Below are positions 41,318-50,764 of a DNA stretch of 64,000 nucleotides, one piece after another. Under the pieces are notes generated by a model. It made no database searches and was not told the DNA's origin. It worked only from the letters and a program-made list of their open reading frames with translations. How positions within the stretch are numbered: position 1 is the first letter of the stretch; each line of letters begins with the position of its first letter. Location: assembly GCA_028751875.1 (NCBI GenBank), contig CM054134.1, positions 65,715,424 through 65,779,423 on the forward strand, in the 5' to 3' direction. Origin of the DNA: Rapana venosa. Its lineage: Eukaryota > Mollusca > Gastropoda > Neogastropoda > Muricidae. A program made the translations under genes and the position numbers.

Positions 41318-41995
41318 TTAACAGTTTTTAAATAAATTCAAATGTACACACACACTATCTTGACAATTCCTCGAAAAATCATCAGTGGTATAGTCTGTTA
41401 CATCAAAATCAAAATTATCATCACGAAATGAATAGTTACCAGTCGAAGTTCTAGCATTGAAATTTCCCACTAACATAAGGTAAAAATCAGCATTTGAATC
41501 CTGCAGGTCAAGTATACATTGTTCCAACATTCCATCCCATATCCATTTTGCTGAAGTGTCCAGAACATGGAATCATGAGAGGGGATGTATGTACATGTGT
41601 GTCAGTTGAAAACATATCTTTGTAAATCTTAATCACAATCATATTCTCATATTCACTGTTAATCTTTTCAACAAAAACTGCTATCTTCTTTCTAATCATG
41701 ACAATTACCCCTCCAGAATATCTTCCTTGATGGGATAAAAAATTTTAGCTCTTGATGTGTAAATATGATAAAATCAGAGAAAAGTGATGAATCAAAAGTG
41801 TCTGCTTAAAAGTTTCCGTTAAGCAAATAGAATCATGCATCAAGAGAAAATCTATAAAATCACTGTTGTTTAGTTTCTGGAGCAAGCCATTAACGTCATA
41901 ATTAAGAAAACGAAGCTGTGTGTTATTTACATTATATACAACATAACTAGAGTCTTGACAGCTATGGCTTTCTTGGGCATACAATATCGCCATGA
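41318..41995 (-). pseudogene. L1/Tx1-like LINE endonuclease remnant
   Basis: Minus strand: LRFLNYDVNGLLQKLNNSDFIDF and SICLTETF (41,930-41,800), then in another frame MLEQCILDLQDSNADFYLML, VGNFNARTSTGNYSF (41,440-41,400). It matches the plus-strand LINE at 29,090 (NYNVNGLLQKLENNDFVNFL), so it belongs to the same family. Broken by frameshifts and cut before the RT. Confidence 0.72.
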
Positions 41996-42029
41996 TGGGG
42001 ACTTGGAATACCTCTTGCTTTGGTTACAC

Positions 42030-43574
42030 TTATTGTGGCCCATCTCTCCTGAAGCCAGAGGCTACTTTGGAATGAGATTTCCGTTTCTCACACATCCTTT
42101 CACTCCCTTTTCCTTTGGAGTAGTCACCCACTGACACTCGTTGGAGAGAGTCTAGGATACTGGCTGACAGATCTGCGTGAGACCTCCTGCGTGTTTTGTT
42201 GTGTGCCTGTTTGATTCTGAGAGGCAGCACACACCTAGGTGATCTGGCTTGCCATCCTGATGCTGATAAACGAGCATCCCGAATTTTATCCTGCTTTGCC
42301 TCACTTTCCTCTGTTTCTACAATTGCCTCTATGGTTTTGGGTACATGACTGCTAGCAATTGTGTCAGCTACAGCTTCTCTCGTGAATTCCTGTCACTATT
42401 TCATTGGACTTGTTATCAGTAGATTTCATTCTTACTGAGATATGCAGACTCAGCTTGTACGTCAAAATCAGTGTCAGTGACTTCTGGTATTTCATCATGG
42501 TTTTGGTCAAAGTCAGTATCATCATTCCCATGACAGTGAATGTCACCTTCATTGTCTACCAAGTTCTCAGTTCGGGCATTGCTAATTTTGTCATCGTCAT
42601 TAAGTTCATCATTACTGTCATTTGTCAATTTGTCATTGTCTTGATCATTATTGTTCTGCTCTACGTCTCAGACTCATTCTTGCTGATCTTGTCCTCTATG
42701 TTTGAGTCCTGCAAAGAGAAGTGCTGGTTTTGTGAATCACAGTTCTGTTCTCTGTTCTGTTCTCTAAGCATTGTTTGACTTCTATAATTGATTTCGGTCA
42801 CTCTGTTCCTTTGGTCTTTGTAAAACACCCGTCTTCTGCTGTCTAGGCTTTGTCTATCCAGATCTGGATCTGCTTCTGATCTGGCTTCTTGAGTCCCCAT
42901 AATTTAGTTGACTGGATTCATTGATTTAGGTCGTTCTGTTTATCACATTTGATGCTGTGGTGCCATGGCTTGGTTGACCAGAAGACCTTAAATAATACCT
43001 GCTTGAGTGACCTTTGTTAATTGGTAGTCTGTTCCTGCTTTTTGCCTGCCATATCTGCCGTGATGGTGATGGGGCCACTCCTCAGTGTCCAGCTCAAATT
43101 CTGATCGCCATGCCTTCTGCTTCGTTGATGAGGAAGCCAAGACTTTATGTGTGCTTGCTTGCCTTTCTTTAACCTGTAATTTTCCATTGAAAATGTAGGC
43201 TATCTTTCCCTAGCTACCATAAAAGTCAACCAGTTCTTCTTGGCGTGACGTAAGGTCAGCGGCATCATTGATCCCATTTCATATGAGGTAGTCTCTGAGA
43301 TGAGAATCCCCCAGAACAGCTGTTTTGTCAGCCCAGCGGCTGAACTGGACCAAAACTGGCGAGGACTCGAGGTTTCCCAAGACGAAAGGCCTGACGATGT
43401 CTTCCTGGTTCCAGGTGATCATAAAATCAAAAGAATTCAGGACGTCTGTGATGATGTACTTCAGACCTTGTTTTCCTGAAAGTCTTTAATGTTGAAAGTC
43501 TTTACTGTTGTCTGTTCCCCTGTAAATCTCATCCATTTAGCCCTTCTTTCCAGACATAATTCTCTCCCTCTCTG
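42030..43574 (-). pseudogene. L1/Tx1-like LINE ORF1 remnant
   Basis: Minus strand from 43,655: a coil RLEKNLEQLEQEVSNMLTER, then an RRM-like region with WNQEDIVRPFVLGN and SSPVLVQFSRWADKTAVLG (43,420-43,310), then RQEELVDFYGS and GKIAY (43,240-43,190). These parallel DDITRAFCIGRP, PILVQFCRWLDKMAVLG and GKIAYFHGG in the inverted ORF1 at 27.4-27.8 kb. An Asp/Asn-rich stretch (42,628-42,420) and a basic tail (42,230-42,030) follow. Several stops make it non-functional. Confidence 0.68.
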
Positions 43575-43842
43575 TTAACATGTTGGAGACTTCTTGTTCA
43601 AGCTGTTCAAGATTCTTTTCAAGTCGAAAAATGCATGACATTGAACTTGGGGATGAAACATGTCCTGTTGTGACATTTTTCAAAAATTGTTTGAGAGTGA
43701 GACAGTCAGACAGACAGACAGAGAGACAGACAGTCAGAGAGACAGAGAGAGTGACACAGACAGAGACACAGAGAGAGGGAGAGATGGAGAGAATTATGTC
43801 TGAAAGAAGGGCTTAATGGATGAGATTTACAGGGGAACAGAC
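43510..43842. repeat. Imperfect inverted repeat, arms about 65 and 74 bp
   Basis: Arm 1 (43,510-43,574) and arm 2 (43,769-43,842) are reverse complements with a few differences and one small indel. The loop is about 195 bases and includes LINE ORF1 coil codons and a GACA repeat. The arms derive from LINE ORF1 sequence (the stretch translating to RIMSGKRAKWMRFTGEQT). Confidence 0.8.
43700..43780. repeat. (GACA)n/(GA)n microsatellite
   Basis: CAGACAGACAGAGAGACAGACAG and GA variants inside the inverted-repeat loop. Confidence 0.9.
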
Positions 43843-43848
43843 ACTGAA

Positions 43849-43905
43849 ACTCACACACACACACACATACTCACGCACACAGACACATCTCTCACACACA
43901 CACGC

Positions 43906-43944
<39 letters not shown>
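43849..43944. repeat. (CA)n microsatellite
   Basis: CA with TCACGC breaks, ending where the RTE-like LINE begins. Confidence 0.92.
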
Positions 43945-43948
<4 letters not shown>

Positions 43949-43949
43949 A

Positions 43950-45420
43950 CATTTGCTGGCAGGCAACAATTGTAGGCATTGACAACATTCCGGCAGAAGC
44001 CTTGAAGGAAGGGGGTAGTGACATCGTTGACGAGTAAGGGCCTGCTTGTGAAGCTCCCCAAGCACGGCGACCTCTCCCAGTGTGGAAAGTGGCGAGGTAT
44101 CACCCTGTTGTCCATCCCCAGCAAAGTCCTCACAAGAGTCATCCTGGACCGAATGAAAGATGCTCTCGACAAGACCCTTCGAGATGAACAGGCAAGCTTC
44201 AGAAAAGAACGTTCCTGTACCGACCAGATTGCGACCCTCAGAATCATCGTGGAACAGTCCATAGAATGGCAGTCACCTCTCTATGCCTGCTTCATCGATT
44301 TTGAGAAGGCTTTTGACAGCGTGGACAGACAAGCAATCTAGAACATCCTTCTCCACTATGGTGTGCCATCAGAGTTTGTCAACATCATAAGACAACTTTA
44401 CGAAGGATTCTCCTGCCAGGTCATTCACGGTGGAAGACTCTCCGACAGCTTCGGGATCTCTTCCAGCGTCAGACAGGGCTGCTTGCTGTCTCCACTCCTC
44501 TTTCTTGTGGTGCTGGACTGGGTGACAAGGACGGCCTACGCAAGTTCCGGGAAAGGTATCCAACGGACCCTCATGACAAAGCTGGAAGATCTTCATTTTG
44601 CCGATGACCTGGCTCTGCTATCCCACCGCCTGCAGCACATCCAAGACAAAGTCACTGCCCTAGATACCACAGCTAGACGTGTTGGCCCCAGGATCAGTCA
44701 AGAGAAGACCAAGCTACTGCGTACCAACAACCAGCAAGAGGCTCCTGTCACCATCTTTGGGAAAGCAGTAGAGGATGTCAGTGAATTTGTGTACCTGGGC
44801 AGTAAGATCAGCCAGACAGGAGGCACAGACGAAGACATCAAGGCAAGAATAAAGAAAGCACGCCAAGCATTTGCCATCTTGAAACCCGTATGGAGAACAA
44901 ATGCGATCTCCACAACCACCAAGCTCAGGATCTTCAACTCCAACGTGAAGTCTGTGCTTCTCTACGGGTCAGAAACTTGGCGGGTCATCAACACCAGCTC
45001 CTCCAAGATCCAGACCTTCATCAACGGATGTCTCCGGCAGATCCTTCATCTCAGATGGTTCGACAGAGTGCCAAGTACCGACCTGTGAATGAGGGCGAAC
45101 CAACAGCCTATTGATGTCCAAGTAAGGCGGCGAAAGTGGCGTTGGGTCGGCCACACCCTACGGAAGGAGCCTTGCAACATCACTAGACAAGCGCTCGAGT
45201 GGAACCCGCAGGGGAAAAGGAAGAGAGGGCGCCCCAAACAGACCTGGAGGAGAAGCCTGCATAGTGAGCTGAGAGACTCCAACCTGACATGGGAAGAGGC
45301 CAAGACCCTTGCCAGAGACAGGAGAAGATGGAGGGACGCTGTTGATGCCCTATGCTCCGCTAGGAGCTATAAGGACTAAGAAGAAGAAGAACAACAATTG
45401 TAGGCGACAGTTGTAGGCAG
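43950..45420 (+). mobile_element. RTE-like LINE, 5'-truncated
   Basis: Starts inside the RT entry (GIDNIPAEALKEGG) directly after a CA repeat and ends beyond the ORF with a GAAGAAGAA tail (45,379-45,389). It is distinct from the RTE-like insert at 37.6-39.2 kb. The exact clade is uncertain. Confidence 0.75.
44018..45379 (+). pseudogene. RTE-like RT and C-terminal domain, one frame with two nonsense codons
   Basis: One reading frame spans 454 codons. Motifs: KWRGITLLSIPSKVLTRVIL, QASFRKERSCTDQIATL, CFIDFEKAFDSVDR (catalytic Asp), SVRQGCLLSPLLF, DLHFADDLALLSH (Asp pair at about 44,603-44,608), EFVYLGSKISQTGG, VLLYGSETW, KWRWVGHTLRKEP, GKRKRGRPKQTW and RRRWRDAVDALCS. TAG at 44,339-44,341 and TGA at 45,086-45,088 each stand where relatives usually have Trp, so both look like single TGG-to-stop changes. 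About 16 residues are missing before 44,018, with a frame change. Confidence 0.82.
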
Positions 45421-45499
45421 ACAACAGTTATGGCGACAAATGTGAGCCAGTTAGCGGACCGTTGGGGACTCAGCAAAGCTACCAGCATACGAATGTCAG

Positions 45500-45502
<3 letters not shown>

Positions 45503-45586
<84 letters not shown>

Positions 45587-45650
45587 TCTCTCCCTCTCTA
45601 TCTCTCCTCTGGCTCTGTCTGTCTGTCTCTCTCTCTCTCTCTCCACCTGA
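45503..45650. repeat. (CT)n microsatellite
   Basis: About 150 bases of CT with a few TATC and CTGT breaks; a poly-G run of 18 follows at 45,723-45,740. Confidence 0.95.
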
Positions 45651-45904
45651 CTGCCTGCCTTTCAGCCTGTCTGTGTCAGAGCTAAGCGCTTGACACTACT
45701 GCCGATGGTTCGCCTCCTCAGAGGGGGGGGGGGGGGGGGGAGCTGCTTTCATTGTACTCTTATGCAGACATGAAGATAAACCTCCCGGCAGTCTCACTGT
45801 ACCCTGTCCCAACACACACAGTAATGTCAGATAATGACAACAGTAAGTTTCTAATGATTGTCAATGGACAATGAAAGCCATCAAAGTGGTAAAACTATTT
45901 ATTT

Positions 45905-45944
45905 TTAAAAAAAAAGGTTTGGGTCATCAGCTAACAATACTACT
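45905..45944 (-). pseudogene. LINE RT catalytic motif at the gap edge
   Basis: Minus-strand codons give VVLLADDPNLFF, close to the 'sVLFADDTNLFf' RT motif of jockey-superfamily LINEs. The tract is short, so this is tentative, but it fits the endonuclease fragment on the other side of the gap. Confidence 0.45.
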
Positions 45945-46444
45945 NNNNNNNNNNNNNNNNNNNNNNNNNNNNNNNNNNNNNNNNNNNNNNNNNNNNNNNN
46001 NNNNNNNNNNNNNNNNNNNNNNNNNNNNNNNNNNNNNNNNNNNNNNNNNNNNNNNNNNNNNNNNNNNNNNNNNNNNNNNNNNNNNNNNNNNNNNNNNNNN
46101 NNNNNNNNNNNNNNNNNNNNNNNNNNNNNNNNNNNNNNNNNNNNNNNNNNNNNNNNNNNNNNNNNNNNNNNNNNNNNNNNNNNNNNNNNNNNNNNNNNNN
46201 NNNNNNNNNNNNNNNNNNNNNNNNNNNNNNNNNNNNNNNNNNNNNNNNNNNNNNNNNNNNNNNNNNNNNNNNNNNNNNNNNNNNNNNNNNNNNNNNNNNN
46301 NNNNNNNNNNNNNNNNNNNNNNNNNNNNNNNNNNNNNNNNNNNNNNNNNNNNNNNNNNNNNNNNNNNNNNNNNNNNNNNNNNNNNNNNNNNNNNNNNNNN
46401 NNNNNNNNNNNNNNNNNNNNNNNNNNNNNNNNNNNNNNNNNNNN
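45945..46444. other. Assembly gap of exactly 500 N
   Basis: A round-number gap, so its true size is unknown. The flanks are pieces of a minus-strand LINE: endonuclease on the right, RT motif on the left. Confidence 0.98.
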
Positions 46445-46650
46445 ATTGTACAATGTCAGGACTTTGAGTAATGATTAAGTCAAGCCATGCTTTACTTGTG
46501 TCAGTAATTATTGTTGGCTCATTGATTAATTGATTCAACTTGAAACGTTTCATTATTTGAACAAAATGATCAGATAGCTTATCTAAAAAATCAGTGTTAA
46601 GGTTTCCAAGAATCAAAAACTTCACAGAGGTATTGTTAACTTTAAATTTT
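46445..46650 (-). pseudogene. LINE endonuclease fragment cut by the gap
   Basis: Minus strand: FLILGNLNTDFLDKLSDHF, NQLINEPTIITDTSKAWLDL, IITQSPDIV, running into the N gap. The pattern 'GDlN.dfl....l..i....Ln.lI..PTRit..S.t.iDlI.t' is the jockey-superfamily endonuclease middle part. The catalytic Asp of GDLN reads Asn here (GNLN). It could be the missing 5' type of the Crack/Daphne-like LINE. Confidence 0.7.
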
Positions 46651-47309
46651 AACATGCCCCTGCTGTGTGTTTGTGTGCACCTACACCATTCTTCTGTGTA
46701 TGTGTGTGCACACAGACCAACACACGCACTCACACACACACACACACACACACACATGCGGGAGTCTGTGTGACTGTGCGTGTGCATGGGCATGTACCAG
46801 TGTGCCCTTAGGGGTATCTATCCAGAAAGAGATAAAGGTACAACACACTTTTCACCAGTGACATTTGATGTCTGATTATGTGTGATTGTTTGTGATCTAT
46901 GGGTTTTGGCATGTCAGTGTCTCTCATTTCTTCTTTCAGATTTGATGGCTTTTTTCTACAGTTGAGGGGAAGAAAAAAAGCTTTGTGCATAGCTTCGAAG
47001 ATCAATTGTCCTGGTATTGACCACCGTGATTTTTAAAAATAATCAGACCATGTGGCTCATTTTGCACTTCTAATATACAGTAGGCTTTTTATATGTATGG
47101 ATAAAGGCATTTTTTTGATAGCTTATACCAAAAGCTCTATATACAACGGTTTTATTTTTACCATCTTGAAGAAATATCACACTATTTCTATGAATGTTGA
47201 TGTGATTGCAAAAAATAAAGATGATGTGTATGTATATATAAACTACCCCTTTCCTTTTTTCCCTTTGAAGTATGCACATCAAAGATTTCTGTTATTCATG
47301 TAAGCATGT
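46651..47309. other. CA-rich tract then unassigned DNA
   Basis: CA/TG repeats at 46,660-46,790; beyond that no supported feature. Confidence 0.6.
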
Positions 47310-47955
47310 CTTTGTTTGCAGACACCGGCCTTCAAACAATGCTCACTCACTCTCTCAGTCCCATGTCCCAAAGGACGTAGGGGGGACATGAGAGAAGACG
47401 CAACATAGATCTTTTTCCATGCTTCACGATCCTGTGTGGCTAGTAGAAGGTGTTGCAGGGGTTGGGCGGTCCAGTCTTTGATGTTGTCAACCAATGATTT
47501 CTTTTGGCGGCCTTTTCTTCTCTTGCCTTCAACCATTCCCTGCAAGATGGTTTTTTCTTGTGGTGTGACCAAACCACATCAGTTTTCTCCTCTTTATGGT
47601 GGAGAGCAGAGGTTCTTGGGGGCCCACACGCTTTTTGATTTCTTCTTTCACATAGTTGTTGGTCTTGTGTTCTTTGTATGATATTTTGAGGAGTCTTCTG
47701 TGGCACTTGTTCTTGAATGCTTGGATTCTCCTCTCTAGCTCTGCTGACGGAGTCCATGATTCACAGCCATATAGGAGGATAGATATCACGAGGGATTTAT
47801 AGAGGTAATATTTGGTGCAGAAGCTGATGTTGTTGCTTCTGATGATCCTCTCGAGTCTGGCTAGAGCAGATGTTGCTGTTGCAATGCGAGCTTTCACTTC
47901 ATTGTTTGATGTGCCATCTTTTGTTAGGATGGAGCCTTAAGTATTTGAATACTTA
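47310..47955 (-). pseudogene. RTE-like LINE C-terminal end
   Basis: Minus strand: NEVKARIATATSALARLERI, KYYLYKSLVISILLYGCESW, LLSTIKRRKLMWFGHTTRKN, TILQGMVEGKRRKGRQKKSL, LLLATQDREAWKKIYVAS. These are the thumb-to-C-terminus motifs 'iLLYGcEsWt', 'lkwFGHv.R', 'rrrGRq.k.w.DnI..W' and 'dR..W'. One frameshift lies near 47,550. No RT palm remains. Confidence 0.78.
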
Positions 47956-48035
47956 CAAACAATGCTAGCCCATACCAAAATGAAAATCTCCCGGAAAAAC
48001 ACGAACATACCCATCAGTTCCAGATCAGACCCTAG

Positions 48036-49149
48036 TGTAACAGACCTGTGTCTGTTCCTTTGGTATTGTTTTGCAACTGTGGATTTGTTGCATTTTTTTC
48101 TCTTTGGTTTAGTGAGTAGGTGTCAATGATAGCTGTAGTGAAGTGTTTCTGTCATAGCATTGACATTTCATCTTCTGTCCTGGTCAGGGAAGGTTGCAGC
48201 TGTCTGAGCTGGCCTTTGGTTGTGACATCTAGTCACTTCACCTAGATGAAGTGGTATGTTGATAAAAGATTGTTTTTATAAAAAAAGAAACTCTTTTGCT
48301 TTAATTTAGGAAAGTAGTGCAGTGCATGGACTTCTGTCTAGGTTTGTGAGTGTGGTGGGTTCAGTGTTCTGGGAAAACAAAACTCAAGACAAAAAAAGTA
48401 AGGAATAAAACAAATATATCTATTAATACGGGGTTTACTAATAGTGGGGGCTCTTTTCTGCTATCTGTGTAGGCTTTAAATTTTGCCTCTGTACTGACCC
48501 ACTTGGGGAGAATCCCATTTAGTGACCCAGTCCTGTTCAGTCTCCTAGGACAACCCCACCCGACCTGAGGGATAAAGGTGTGGTAGCGTTGGAGGCTGCC
48601 TGGAGCAGACGCAGGTCATCAGTAATTTTTTAAAAAATTGTGTGTAGCGAAATTACAGCCAAGTCTGTGTGGGTTTTTTTTTCTGTACATAGTGCCAGAA
48701 TTGGACAAGGAAAGACATATGTGTTTATCTGAGCCAGAGAGCTTAAAAACTGTCTTGTCTACAAGAACTTTGTGGAATCACTTGAATTGTGTTAATTAAA
48801 CTTCACTGTGCTAGAGAGGCAGGAAGCTGATGGACTTTTGGGTAACTAAAGTTCCCTAGTGAACTAAAATATAATGATGTATTGACCCCGATGAAGTGAA
48901 CTGGAAACTGTTTTGAGTTGAATGAATTGTATATATTGAATATACAATTAATTTTTGCTTCTTTTGATTATTGAAAAAAGTATTTGTGGGACAGATTGGT
49001 GTAATAATAGAATAAATGAGAGTATATAATTATTGGAAATCTTGAGTGTGACTGTAGAGTGGAAAGAACGTGCGCCTTTGTGGGATTGTTGTTTCCCTTT
49101 ATTCAACTTATCTATTCCATGTGACTGTAGTGAGTTTGCACCTGTTACA
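48036..49149 (+). mobile_element. 5' LTR (1114 bp) of a Gmr1-like element
   Basis: Begins TGTAACAG and ends CTGTTACA, matching the LTR at 6227-7384 over its length, apart from a roughly 45-base deletion around 48,575-48,615 and scattered substitutions. A primer-binding site and gag follow, so this is a 5' LTR. It is preceded by CCTAG (48,031-48,035). Confidence 0.88.
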
Positions 49150-49150
49150 T

Positions 49151-49165
49151 TGGTGACCCCTACAT
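49151..49165 (+). promoter_or_regulatory. Primer-binding site, tRNA-Trp-like
   Basis: TGGTGACCCCTACAT begins one base after the LTR. It is complementary to the 3' end of animal tRNA-Trp (...GGGGTCA-CCA) at 13 of 15 positions. The tRNA comparison is from memory of the conserved acceptor and T-arm sequence. Confidence 0.6.
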
Positions 49166-49888
49166 TTCTTTATTTTACTCTATAGTTATTTTCCAAGTTC
49201 TTTTTCTTTCAGGATTTCCTCTCCATAGTCCATGGGTTGTATGTGACTGTGTCAGAGTAAGAAAGTGCTAATAACTATTTTGATTGTTGGGGGTGTATGA
49301 TTGTTTATTTTGTTTTTGTTACTGCCATCTCTGGCTTTCTGAGGTTATTTATTTTTCCTCAGAATAAGGGATTAGTTACTTTTCTTCTTTCTAATTGTTG
49401 CTGTTTCTGCTCTACTTTCTGTTGTTTTGTTACTACTTTAGTGTTTCTTTAGAACCTTTCTTTTCTTGGGTTAAGTTTTATATTATTAGAAGTTGTTTGT
49501 TAACAGAAGACTATATTTTCCTCTCTTTTCTATCCCATCGCCATAACTGAGTTTGATTTTTGGATTTTGAAAATTTGAATTTTGAATGAATACAAAATAA
49601 TCAATACTTCATTATTATTGTTTTGGGTTGGGGTTGGGGGAAAATATTTGTTAATTTTTTCAGACCTATTACTGATATTTTACAAAGTGAAATTGTGCTT
49701 AATCAAATTGTTCCAAGTTGATATTGTATTACCATATTTATTTGGTTTAAAAAAAATTCATATATTAAAAAAAAATTTGCTGCCTATATTTAAGTGTGGA
49801 AGGTTGTTGAGTCTGTATTGTTTTCTTTTTCAGTTTTCTCTTTTACTTCTCTTAGAAATTATTAGTGTTTGTTGTATTCGTCGTGTGT
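49166..49888 (+). other. Gmr1-like 5' leader
   Basis: T-rich, non-coding leader between primer site and gag. No start codon in the gag frame is seen just before 49,889. Confidence 0.6.
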
Positions 49889-50740
49889 GACAATTTTGAA
49901 AAGTTTGTTGCCCAAGGGCAGAAATTAGGCCTTTCAGGACCTGATTTGATCAAATATGTGGATCAATGTGAGGAAAGGAAGCATAGGTATCATGAGAGAG
50001 AAAAGGAGAGAGAGAGAGAGAGAGAGAGAGAGTGAGAGAGAGGAGAGAGAGAGAGAGAAGAGGGGAGAGAAGGTGGAGAGAGAGAGAGAGAGATGAGAGA
50101 GAAGAGGAGAGAGAAGAAGAGAGAGAGGAGAGAGAAAAGGAGAGACAAACTGAGTTAGAAAAGCTCAAAATTAAAGAAATGATGGAAAGAGATGTAAAAC
50201 AAGCTGAACTTGAACTCCAGCTGGAAAAAGAAAAGGCTCAGACTGAATTTGAATGTCAGAGACTAGAAATTGAAAAACTGAAGTTGCAGTCTAGTTCTGA
50301 TTCTCAGCAGGGTAAGGATTCTATTGCCTCACCCTAGGCCATATAACTATTCCAAATTACATACTTTCAAGGAAGCTACTGACTCTATTGACTCTTTCTT
50401 GTACAGGTTTGAGGCTCATGCTACTGCTCTTAAAAGGGATCCACAAACACTGGCCTGTACTATTGAGTGCAGTGTTAGATGGTCAGGCTTTGAGTCTTTA
50501 TCATGGACTCTGTGCTACTAGTCCCATAGACTACCAAACACTGAAGGACTGCCTCTTAGCTAAGTTTCAGAGTACAGCTGAGGGATTTAGAGAGAAATTT
50601 AGAGCTTGCAGGCCTGAGCAAGGTGAGGGATTCAAATCATTCTGAAGTAGCCTATCACATCTAATAAATAGATGGTTGGATTTGTCTGAGTGTAAAAAGT
50701 TTTTGATGCTTTATATGATGGCCATGAACCAAAAATAAAA
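49889..50740 (+). pseudogene. gag: Gag: N-terminal coil and SCAN-related capsid region
   Basis: The first open part reads DNFEKFVAQGQKLGLSGPDLIKYV, a helical N-terminus typical of Gmr1-like gag. A (GA)n expansion (50,003-50,150) then inflates an Arg/Glu coil and introduces a stop. The coil continues ELEKLKIKEMMERDVKQAEL to 50,320. After frameshifts near 50,325 and 50,445 the capsid reads DSIDSFLYRFEAHATAL, LSAVLDGQALSLYHGL and DYQTLKDCLLAKFQSTAEGF plus REKFRACRPEQGEGFKSF. The last part corresponds to the capsid C-terminal domain from which the vertebrate SCAN domain is thought to derive. Sequence becomes unreliable after about 50,740. Confidence 0.75.
50003..50150. repeat. (GA)n microsatellite inside gag
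   Basis: GA with GGA and GAAGA breaks, encoding Arg/Glu in two frames. Confidence 0.9.
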
Positions 50741-50764
50741 CAGCTGAATCCTCCTGGATAAAAA

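Noticed and set aside
45871..46793. Frames running through the N gap
   Set aside because: Mostly undetermined residues; only the flanking LINE words are informative.
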